Shown: positions 21,646-33,600 of the stretch, piece after piece | Layout of the letters: each line of letters begins with the position of its first letter | Position numbering within the stretch: position 1 is the stretch's first letter | Source: Paragordius varius | Taxonomy: Eukaryota > Nematomorpha | Direction: 5' to 3' | Length of the DNA: 64,000 nt | NCBI GenBank assembly: GCA_964247055.1 | Contig: OZ176057.1 | Span: 3,472,001-3,536,000, forward strand | Translations under genes and position numbers: made by a program | The notes under the pieces: model-generated | Database searches by the model: none | What the model was told of the DNA's origin: nothing | What the model saw: the letters and a program-made list of their open reading frames with translations, nothing else

Positions 21646-24600
21646 ATGAACACTCAATATTCTCGACGATTCAAGGATAAAAATTATTCTTTTAGAATCT
21701 TTTACGTATTTTTTGGAGTCGTTATACACTGCTTAGATTCGATTGGAGCTCAATGTATGACTTTATTTTATATATGCATAAAAATTTTGGTTGAAATGCA
21801 TTTTATTTTTAATATAATTCAAAATTCAATCAATTAATTTATTTTAAAAATGTTTTTTTTAGTAATCTTATGATATTGTTAGCTTGTGAAAACACTCAGT
21901 TTCGATCATTCGATGGAAGTTGCAATAATGCTGAAAATAGCCAATGGGGACAAGCAAATACTCAACATTTAAGGTTTTTACCCGCAAATTATGCCGATGG
22001 TATGCACATTTCATAATATTATATATATATAGCAATTAAAATTATATTTATACGGCAAAAAAAATACAACCCATACTTTTTAGATGTGGATTATTTTGAA
22101 CGACTGATTGTTTCAAAATGCAAAGTACATAATAGAGATGCTAATTGGTTAAACAATCAATTATGTGTTTTACAATTCATTAAATGATGATTATAAGATA
22201 AATTAATATTTAAAAATTTATGTTTTGTCTTGTGGATAAAATTTGGTCTTTATATTTTTACGTTTTATCTCTATATGTTCTTTTTAAATATCGACATATT
22301 TTATTATTATCGCTATTTTATCGTAAAAGTGATTAAACTTGGATACATCACACTCATTTTAGTCCTTCGATTCAAATTGGGGTAGTTGGATAAGCCTATT
22401 AAAAATTAAAATACTTTAATAAGTATGGAAGGAATCGAAACCATGGCAAAATTTTGCACTTAAATAACATTAATAAACAGAAATATGTTAAAATTTTATT
22501 CAAAAATATTTGATATTACTTACTTTAAGCTGAAACCGAAAGGTAAAAATTTCCATGTGTGAAATTATAAAATCAAAAAATAATATAAAATAAACAGCTC
22601 TTTCTAATTCTATCAATGTTAGATGTAATTTAATTAATAAATTAGCTTTAATTTTAACTTTAATATTAAATGAAGACGATATTTTGCAAAAATTTTGTAA
22701 AATAAAAATGGCGTCGAAGTAGTTTGACATGGACCTTTTTTTTTCAAAACAAAATTTTATTAAGATATTTTCGCATATTTATATAATTTTTATTAGGATA
22801 GAAGCATAAATTTAAATTGGAACCGTTTCCTTCAGTAGTTTTTTAAAAATTTAAATCCCCAATTTGAATCGAAGTGTTAATATGTCGAAGCCATATGCCA
22901 TTTTTTCATTATTGTCTTTGTTGGCTATAAATTAAATAAATGTTAAGCAAAACTATGACATCATTTACCATTAGGAATATCAGCTATCAGAACTTCAAAA
23001 GTGGATGGGGAGCCTTTACCAAATGTTAGGGAAATTAGTTCCGCTATTATGGGAAATGGTGAGGACAGAGAAGATGACAATAGGAATATACTGTGTATGC
23101 TTTGGGGACAATTCATTGATCATGATATGACTAAAACGCCCATCTCTATAAGTTAATATTTATACATATTATTAAGAAATAAGACATGGGTTAGAAGTAT
23201 GCAAGAGGTTGATATTCTTAAATGATTTACTCTATAAATTTTCTTAAAGGACATAGTCGAAATAATTTTATTTCATATGCAATTTGGCGTTCGCATTCGT
23301 TTTTTTTAAGCTGGAATGCCAATCCATATTTTATGGCTATGACTGCGGAATATATATAAAACATCTGTTTTATATATATTTAAACTGGGTATTCGACCAA
23401 GCCACGAATATTGGCCAAACTGTTCAGAGGCGTAGTCTGAATCCGGGAAGGCCCCCTCTCCTCCTCCATGCAACCCCTTGCATTTTTAAACATAATCAAA
23501 TCCAAATCGTACTCATCATAAATGGGTCATTTTTTGTATTATTTAAAATAATAACTTTAAAATTATTATTTATTTAAACCAAAATTAAAATTTTTTGAAA
23601 TCCGACGTGCATCAGCTCCCTTCCCCCCTTAACTGCGCCTCTGAAACTGTTTATTGAATGACTTTATGTCACATTATCATAAAATATATAACCGAACAAA
23701 ATTTAGCCTAAATATCGGTTTGAATTGGATCAATAATTATAATTAATGTTTATTGCAAATTAGATTGTACAATAAAATTCTATTTAGGAAAAATTTATTT
23801 TAAGGTATTTTAGTCACATGACATGAATTTGTTTGACAATTTTATAATTATCTACTTTAGGTGGTGACAGACATAAATGCATTCATAACCGGTCAGGGCC
23901 ATTTCTAACTGTTAGTCTACCTATATACGTAAAAATTTGAAGATTTTATAATGTGTAAAGGCCCGCGAAAATTTCGGAAATTGAAATTTTGCAAAATATG
24001 CCTACAAAATCTTGAAATTAATATTTCTCAAACATTTTTAAATTAATCTATATTGGCAGGAACTCTATTTACAAATGCTTATAAAATTTTAAATGCGGCC
24101 CGCCAGATTTGTACGCTCGGTTTAAGCTGTAAATTGAATTGTATTGTTGAACTAACGACTTGATCTTTAATACCGCGTAATTTACCGTAAAGTTATTAAA
24201 AGCATTTTGTTTTTTTGCAAACACTAGAATCCAATGGCGATATATTGGATTGTTGTGATAGTGATGCGTCAGATCCCTTTTGTACCAGCATAGATACTAC
24301 GAATGATGCCTTCTTTTCAAACCATAGTGTTAATTGCTTGGGATTCGCTCGATCAGAACCTATCGATAAATCTTTAGGTATATCCGGCCCGCATATTTTT
24401 GTCCAAAATACATCTTTTTTTAATAAGATAACAAACCTAAATTCAAAATTTTTTTTGATCGTTTTCTAAAGGTAGCACATTTGAACAAATCAACCAAATT
24501 TCGTCGTTCATTGACGGTTCCATGATATATGGTGTCAATAATGACCAAGCTCGAGCACTTAGATCATTTAAAAAGGGTATTTTGTTGTTTTATTGTTGTA

Positions 24601-27600
24601 TCACACTAAATTAGATCTCATAATGACGAATAAAAAATAAAAATCCGTTTTTTTAAAAAATTTTTCATTTTATTCTTAACTTAAAATTTTAAAATTACAA
24701 TTATGGGCCACTCTAAACGATGAGTTGTTATGTAATTAAACGAAAACAAGGGACGAAAAAATATGCTTATTAAAAAAATTGGTCTTTTACGATATTATAA
24801 CTTTAATGACTTCGTATAATCAAATCAAATTAATGCTAATAGGTAAATTAAAAGTTAACCAGCCCAACAAAAAAACTGGGATAAAGAAAGCCGTATTGCC
24901 ATTGGGAAGGGGAAGTATTTGTGAAGGCCAACCTCAAAACACCAATGAACAATGTGTTTTAGCCGGTAATTTAACAAGAAGTTTTCAGTCAAAAATTCAA
25001 ATTTTAAAAAATTTGTAATAATTATGAAATTCATGGCATTTTAAATGATTTTTAAAAAACCCGTTTTGTAACTAAAAAAGTAAAAATAACCACAATTTCG
25101 ATTTAACAAATTTTTTGGCTTTTCCAAACATTTATTACTCTTTATCAAAATTTATAAGAATAATTTTTTACAATATAAGTTGTCATATTTAACCTTAGGA
25201 TTATTAAAATTATTACATATACTTTCAAAACTGATATTTAATCGGGAACCTTCCCCTTTTGGCCAATTCAACAACACCCTCACTGTAAATAAAATATAAT
25301 CATCATTATCATCAGATCATTGTTTCTACCAACTGTAGCTAGCTTCCGACTTCTTGAACGCCTTAATTGCGATCGAGAGAGTGGTCTGGTCCTGAATGAT
25401 GGTTTTTCCCATCATGATATGGTCTGCTCGTTTTAAATTGCCCTTCAGAAACAATCTAATCTTGTTAATCCATCCATTTGAGTGAATTGGCCCTAGTATC
25501 TGAGACGATTTTCACTTAGAAAAGAGGGCATAGGTGGATTTGAAACAGACTATGCATGCTTTTATATTATTTGTTTTATCATTGTTACTGATTAGTGAGA
25601 CATGAGTTGTGGATTTTTTTTCTATTTTACATATTATTTTTCATAGTTTAATTAAGGGCCATCATTTGCTTGCATATGTGAGGGCATAGTGAATGGCAAT
25701 CATATAAATTTTACCCTTGTTTGGGATATGGTGTCTTGGCCCAAGCTTGATGAGTTGTGTTGTTATGGCGTTTTTAATATTGATATTGGCCGCTATCGTA
25801 TCACTCAGGTAATTGTAGTTTACTCTGATGGTTATAGATAGAACTTTTTATGGATCCACAGTTGTGTGCAAATGATGGAATTAGGTTTTACTTCAGAGTG
25901 AAAAATGGAACAAGGGAATTTTATAGGTACGGGTGGTAATTAACCCCTTTTTTCGCGTTTTCGCAATTTTTTTAACGTAGATTTCTAGCGATCATAATTA
26001 TTGATGATGGCTGTTTCGCTGGTGGCTGGGTAATATGTAGTCACAGTATTTATGAAAGGTAAACCTGTTTTTATATTATTATTACATTCATAATAATGAT
26101 AAATAAATTGGGCTGAGTACGTAGGCCTGGTGTAGCCCGACAGTGACTGGGAATTGATTGGTATTTCCCACGCGAGTTCCACAACTAGCGGTGTTCATAT
26201 AGGAAATTAATTATTTTTATTATGCATTACGGAATTTCTTTTTTCGTAACCCAAAGATATTCATGAACTGCGGGATGCTTGAATACACAATCAATAAAGA
26301 TGCGACACAAGGTTTTATTATTGCATTTGTATTTCTCTTGTAATCTTCTAAGAATAAATATGGCTTCAGAGTTGCTGACACCCTGTTGAAATCCAAATTG
26401 GGTTTCGTCATCGCAAAGCTGACGTATTTTCCTTTCTATTATAACTTCGAATAATTTTGTTGCATGTTTATGTAATACTGATCTGAAGGAGGCGCAGTTA
26501 AGCATGTCCCCCTTATTTTTTATTGAAATGATGATACTTTGATTCCAGTCATTCGGGATTTTCTCCTCCCTTGTAATCAGATTAAATAATGTGAAATAGG
26601 AAATTGCTTCGCAAGTATTTTGTATATTTCAGTTTTGATTTCCGTGGAACCAGCGCTTTATTAATTTTACATTTTGCATGGCTAAGCTCGCACCTTCTGC
26701 AGTAATGATTGGGAATGACCCAATAACTGGAGATAGGTTTGGTATCTTGACGTTTGAATGCTGGAAATTTAGTGCATTTTGCATGTATTGTGTGTCCATA
26801 CATTTTAAATGCTAAGAGTGTCAGTAACTGTGTTGTTATATTTATCTTTTATGACTTTCACTACCCGAATATCCTTTTTATTACTAATGATATTTTTTAG
26901 TGTTTTGAAAACGTTTGTTTTTAATCTCTCCTCCAAGTTTTTTGGAAATTTCCAATCTTCTTTCATTCATTTTGTCAGCTTTTATTTTGACCATAATGTA
27001 AAAGTCATGTACGTTGTTAGGGGAACGTTTTAGTTCAGATGTAGTTTTGTTAATGTATTTATGCTTTAATATAGCAATGTTTAGGTACCTTAAGTTGAGG
27101 CAACTTTTTAAAGCAGGTGGGTCTTATTTATTGTTAAAAAAGCAACTTAGTTTATGTTGTGTATCTTATTCATAGTTGCTGTCAGTTATAAGTTTACTAA
27201 ATTGTTTATTCATTAACAATCTATTTAAGATGGTGTTACTTGCGATTTTTGTATGTATGTTTTAAACTGGATTTTTTTGCAAAGCGTGTTAGGTCTAAAA
27301 TAAAACACTGCTGAATTCTAAAAGCTTTCCTCTTTGTTACGGGAACCAATACCTACTCCACCGTGTATTCCTTCATAAACATTGGCGTGCATTCCAATGT
27401 GTCCATTGTAATCTCCGCCGATCAAAAGTATATCACTTGTGGAAACATTTTGTGCAATCTGATAAAGCTGATTTCAAAATTCCAGTTTGGTAGTTTTATT
27501 CTTGTTGGATAGTATGTTGAGAGTTGTTATTGAAAGCCACTCGCATTTGGATAATTCTCTCGTTTTGATGTGTTATGTCAATTTTATTTTCCTTTATCTG

Positions 27601-30600
27601 ATCGTTTATGGCTATGGTTATTCCTGATTTCCCTGTTTCTCCTCCTTAATAATAAAGTGTGAAACATTTGTGTGGATGTTATCTCCGTTTTTAAAATGTG
27701 TTTCTTGTAAACAACATATATCAAATTTTTGTTAATGGCATCTATTATCATCCAAGCTCTAAGTTCTGACATTCCATGTACCAAATTTTAATTATTTTTA
27801 TTATTTAAGGATTTTTTCTCTGGTAAAAACATTTCTTTTCGTAGATGTATTAATTATAAATATAATTATTGATATTATGCAGATAAAAATAACAAAATAA
27901 AATGAAGTTTCAAAGGACACTTTTTAAAAAGTATTTATTTATTATTATTTCGCTGTTGAAAATTGTAAAAGTAATGAGTCCTGATTTTTATAGACTATAT
28001 GCCCTCATAGCCAACCTCTTAACTCGGAGGAGAGAGTACCTTATTCGCTGTACCAGTCTAGAGAGTTTCTGAAAAAACTTCGAACTCAATCCGTTTGTAG
28101 ATTTAAGTCTACGGCCGAGGGAGGCCTCTTTCCGGGCTTTGGAAGCTCTGACTACATCTTTATTTTTGAAAATTTATATTATCGTTGCTGTCATTTGGAT
28201 TCTGGTTATAGCGCTGGTAAATCCGCTTTAAAACCATGTGTGTGAATACAGGCATTGTAGTATTTTGTAAAATGAAACAGCCAATCTCATTTCCGCCATG
28301 CCCCACTCACTAGTTTTCTTCCTTATGGGATGTTTATTGAGTGTCCTTTACAAACAGTGCCGCTCCCGTTAGCGTTACCATAGATGCCCCACGAGAAGGT
28401 GAGAGTCGGTCTTTGCATCCCAAATAAAATATAATATTTGACAAATATATTTTTTTAAATATATAGTTTATTCTCATTTGGGGTGTGTATTTATATATTT
28501 TATATAAATTATGAGAATTGTTTATACAGTGGTACTCACCAAAAAAATTTGACGGGCCAAATTAAACATATTTTTTTTCGAGGGCCATGAACCTTATAAT
28601 GGCAAATATTCCATAGCTATTTGACAACGCACATATTTATACTCTAAATCAGCACAATAAATTTTTTGCGGGTCGCATGTAAATCCAGCTAAAAATTCAT
28701 TTTGTACCATTTAGTTTTAAAAATTAAAATATATTGATAACAACATTTATTTTAATATTAACCAATAATTTTTGACAAATTTGGTTTCGCCTCATGGCAG
28801 GCCATTCTTAATACGTCGTCCATATGATCATTAGTTAAGCGATTTCTGTAAGTATTCTTAATATACTTCATTTTTGAATATGCCGTCTCACATGTGTAAG
28901 TTGATGGAAAAATAGTTAAGACAACTTGAGCACATTTTTTTATATTTTCATATTTATTTGGCACAACTTGCCAAAACTCTACATATCTTTCTTCTCTACG
29001 GTTTTCCTTAAATATAGCTTCCAAATTGGAATCATTTTTAAAATCAATGAATTCTTCAATGATAACCGCCTGATCAAAACCGAAAAGCTCAAGTTGCTTA
29101 TTGTTGGATATATCCATATGCAATGGATTTTCCACTAGCTTTAAGCAATTTTTTATATTTTTTAATTCTTGAAATCTGAATTTCATCTCATTAGATAAAA
29201 ATGTTAAATGATTGTCTATTATTAAATTAATATCCGCGGTAAATTCCATATTTTCTTTATGAATCGTTTTGAGTGTTGGAAAATGTAGGAGTGTTTTATC
29301 TATAAAATCTTGTTTATATATTATTAATTTTTCTTCAAAAGCAAATATATGATTAGCAAATTGGGTTATTATTTTGCTCCCTTGAAGACTTGTATTAAAA
29401 GTACTAAGTTTATAAGTAATGTCGCAAAGGTAGGCTAATAAAACCCACCATTTTTCACTATTAATTTCCTCGTCAAACTTTCTGTTATCCTTTATAAATA
29501 ATAGAATTTCATGTCTTAAATCAAAAAATCTATTCAATACTTTGCTAAGGCTTAGCCATCTCACATACAAAAGAATATCATCAAACTCACTGTGGATATC
29601 TTTCAGAAGGTTTTTGAATTTACGGTGATTGAATTCTCTGCCACGGATGTAGTTAACTATATCCACAACCGTTTTAATTATTAAATTTAGTGATTCATCT
29701 TTTACACGCGAAACCAAGTTTTGCTGATGAATAAAGCAGTGAAAGGATAATAGATTTTGCAAATTATATTTGTTTTTTAAAAGAGAAATAAACCCTTTGT
29801 TTATTCCAATCATAGAGGGACAGCCATCTGTGCAGATCGAAACCAATTTTTTCATAGATATACCATTATTATCGAAAAAGGTGCTAATTACTTCAAGAAA
29901 ATCACTTCCTTTCGTGGTATTATTCATTGGTAAAAATTTTAATTTATCATTGATTATGTTGTCGTTAAATCTTACGAAGAGCGCACATTGAGGTGTTGTA
30001 ATAATATCTGTGCCAGAATCAATAGCATTACTAATATATTTGCAGTTTGTCACAGCCAATAATGTATTGTTAAAAATATATTTAGACATATCTTCAATGC
30101 GTCGACCACATGTTTAATCAGAAAGTTGAAGTTTTTTAATTTGCCTCATGATTTGATCTTTATTATGGAATTTATCAGATAAAAAAGTGCAACCATTTAT
30201 TAAACCTTTTATTAGTTGGGAATCAGTAAACGGTTTCATATTTTTTCGTAAAATATAGCATATTTCATACGAAGATGGCCATAATAGATTTTTCTTTCTC
30301 GTATAATTCCTTAAAATTTTTATATTTTTCATTTCTTTCCTCAAGATTTTCTGGTAATTTATGAGAATGATGGATTTTAAAATGTCTTTCAATATTGAAT
30401 TTTTTTATAATTATATTGTCCTTGCATATAAGGCAGGTAGCAACATTGTTATTTAAAACGACAAAAAAATTAGTTTCCCATTCTTTTTTGGAGCGATTTT
30501 CATCGGATAATTTACGTTTTTTGGCATTAGATGTCATCCTTTGAATTTATGTTTAAATATTATAGAAAAAAGATAGGAATATGTCGAAATTTAATGATAT

Positions 30601-33600
30601 TGAGTTGAAAATATTTTATGAGAATGAGTTTTAAAAATGATGCAGGATAGCAATGAAATGTATGTACAATGGGTGAAAACAAAAAGAAATGCAATAAAAA
30701 TTTCAAAAAGAAAAGAAGAAGAAACTACGTGTGCCCATAAATCATAATTTTAAAATCATTTTAATGTAGAAAATTTTTCTACATTTCAAATTGGGTAAAA
30801 AATAAATATTATTTAAAAAAAATTAAATATCAGTCATAGTGCATTTTTAAAGCACACTTAGGGCCGCATGCGGCCCGCGGGCCGCGGTTTGAATACTGTT
30901 TTTTTTCTTTGTTAAGTTATTTTAAGTGAGATTCTAAGGGTGTTACGATAAAAGAAATAAATTGTGTGATATAATTGGCAGCGAAATCCCATATGCTTGA
31001 TAAAATGAATATGCTACAAACCTTTTTTATATGATCTGTTAAAAATATTTTCTCATTTCTAGGGTTTCGGATGATACTTTTATAATTGAGAGTTTAAAGT
31101 GCCAATTCTAAAGTCAATATTGATCAAAATAATTTTTATTTTAAATGTATCCAATGATAATGTTTCCAAAGAATTGATGGTATTATGTGTATAGATTAGT
31201 TCATAAGACCAAATTGTAAAATTCGATTTTAAATACATTTATTTTACCCCATTTTTCTATTATTAGGTGATGACCGATTTGCAGAACAAATTGGCTTGAC
31301 ACTGTTACACACCATTTTTCTCAGGGAGCACAATAAAATATGTGATAAACTTTCAGCCATAAATTCGGGTTGGAATGATGAAAGAATATATCAGGAAGCG
31401 AGGTAGCTTTTTATATTCGGAATATCCGTGATTTAACATCTATTTCCATGAATTTTTAGATGACATTTTTGAAAACATGCTAAAGGGCATTGAATATACC
31501 ATAATCGATCCCATTTCTAAAATCTTTTTTATTTTTAAAGTTTACTCTGACCTGAATCAATTTTAATTTTTATTAGTTATCATATTTGAAAGTCACTGTA
31601 TTAATAATTAAACCATATGTGTATAGAAAAATAGTCATAGCCCAAATACAACTCATAACATACGGTGAATATTTACCGGTTATTTTGGGGACCAGCACTA
31701 TGCGAAAAAATGGTCTAAATTTACAGGAAAACGGATTACATGCAAAAAATTATAATCCTAACATTGAACCTACGACCAGGAATGAATTTGTTACCGCAGC
31801 ATATCGATTTGGACACTCTATGATCCCTGTAGCTTATGCGTGTTTGGATAATTTTTTTGAAAGCATATCCACCATCCCACCTATCCCACTTCATAAAGTA
31901 TATATATATATATATATATATAAATATATATATATGATATACTCTAATTAAATAAATTTTTTGGAAAATTTTCAAACTATAATTTTTGGTAAAGCAACCA
32001 TGAATAATATGTTCTTTTGAGGATGTAATAAAGCATACAGGCGAAATAAATGCAAGCAAGGGATTATTATTTTAAAATAAATTTTAAAGGCAATGGCGAA
32101 GCCTAAATGTATAATCCCTTTGCCCCTTATTTTTTTACACATAATATAAGAGAGCTAAAATAAAAAGTAGTATTTATAATAATTTTATTTTTGAAGAACA
32201 AATATCATCAATATAATATAAGGTATTCTAACATACTGCTTTGATTTTAGGTGTTTCTTTCCAATTTCTTTTACTATACGCCACCAAGCTCATTAATACC
32301 ATCATCCAACACGGTTAATATTATGGATTGCTTTTTGCGTGGAATTTTAGGTTTATCTGCTAAGCGCGTAGACCAAATTTTAACAGTGGAAGTGAGGGAT
32401 CATTTATTTCAAGCAACTTCGGATAGTTTTGGTAGGTTTTTTATTAAAAGATGGGAAAATATAATTTTTACATAAACTTTACTTATTAGTAGGATTAAAT
32501 TCTAGTAAGGGTTATTTTTCTTTTGGATGAATTTTTGTATTAAAATTAAACAAAAGAGTTCAATGAAGAATTTAAAATTTTTCGCTTTAATATCTAATCG
32601 CTTATAATAATTATTAAAAATAAATCTTTCAAATATTATATATTATTATTGATTGTAGGCGTTGATTTGGGCGCCATAAATATATTAAGGGGTCGTGATC
32701 ATGGTCTCCCGACGTACGTTGAAGTTAGAAGATTTTGTGGACTTTCCGTTCCTAAAGACTTTTCAGATTTGTCCGGAATAATACCAAGTGATACCATTTC
32801 AGCTCTTGAAGGATTGTACAAAAGGTTTATTACATAACATATAAAAAAAAATTTAAGAGCATCCCTTCTTTTTAATTCCTTACTCATGCCAAGTCGCCTG
32901 GTTGAATCGAATAAGATTATTTGTTTGAAAAGTAGAAAAAGATGTTTAAACTTCAATGCCGTATAGAATAAATGACAATAATTTTAAGAAGCAAGAATCC
33001 CCGTTTAAATTTTTAAATGATAATTTGTCAAAATTTTGATACGGTAAAAAAGAAAAACTAAGGCATGAACGTGAAAGGCCGTCAAATATTAGATATAACA
33101 ATGTATTTTTGCCATAAATTATTTCTAAAGTTTGTACGATTTCAAACATATGAGAATAATGTTTTATACCCATTTTTACTACCTAACTCCTGTAGGTAAA
33201 AATTACGGTTTTCCTAATGTTTCGTTATTTATCAGTAGAGCGTTTTTTGAATTGAGGCCCATAACTAAAATATACAATTTAGAGTCTTTTTTTCCTTTTT
33301 TATTTAAGGGCAAGGGCAATTTATCAGGAAATGTTAAAGTTATAACACTCGCCTGCCCAGGGCTTAGAGTGATGATGGAAAAAATGCTTAGTTTTTGGGT
33401 TCCAACTATGGCCCTCCATAACATGGAGTCCGACGCTCTAACTACTATACCATCAGTTGATTCTCATGTTAACCCTTTTTACATCTTACTATGGGTACAA
33501 AAATATTTGGAACATTTATTTAGTGTCGAGGATATGGATTTGTTTCCGTTGGGTATAGCTGAAATCCCAAAGCAAAAAGATGCTGCCCTGGGTCCAACCT

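Noticed and set aside
28926-29991. Plus-strand ORFs inside the hAT.
   Set aside because: Antisense shadows of the transposase frame.
31586-31951. Longer open frame around a peroxidase exon.
   Set aside because: Only 31627-31897 matches the family and has fitting splice sites; the tail is a TA microsatellite.
33132-33523. Open frame directly upstream of a peroxidase exon.
   Set aside because: The conserved exon starts at 33524 after a TTTAG acceptor in the required phase 2; the upstream frame has no family similarity.
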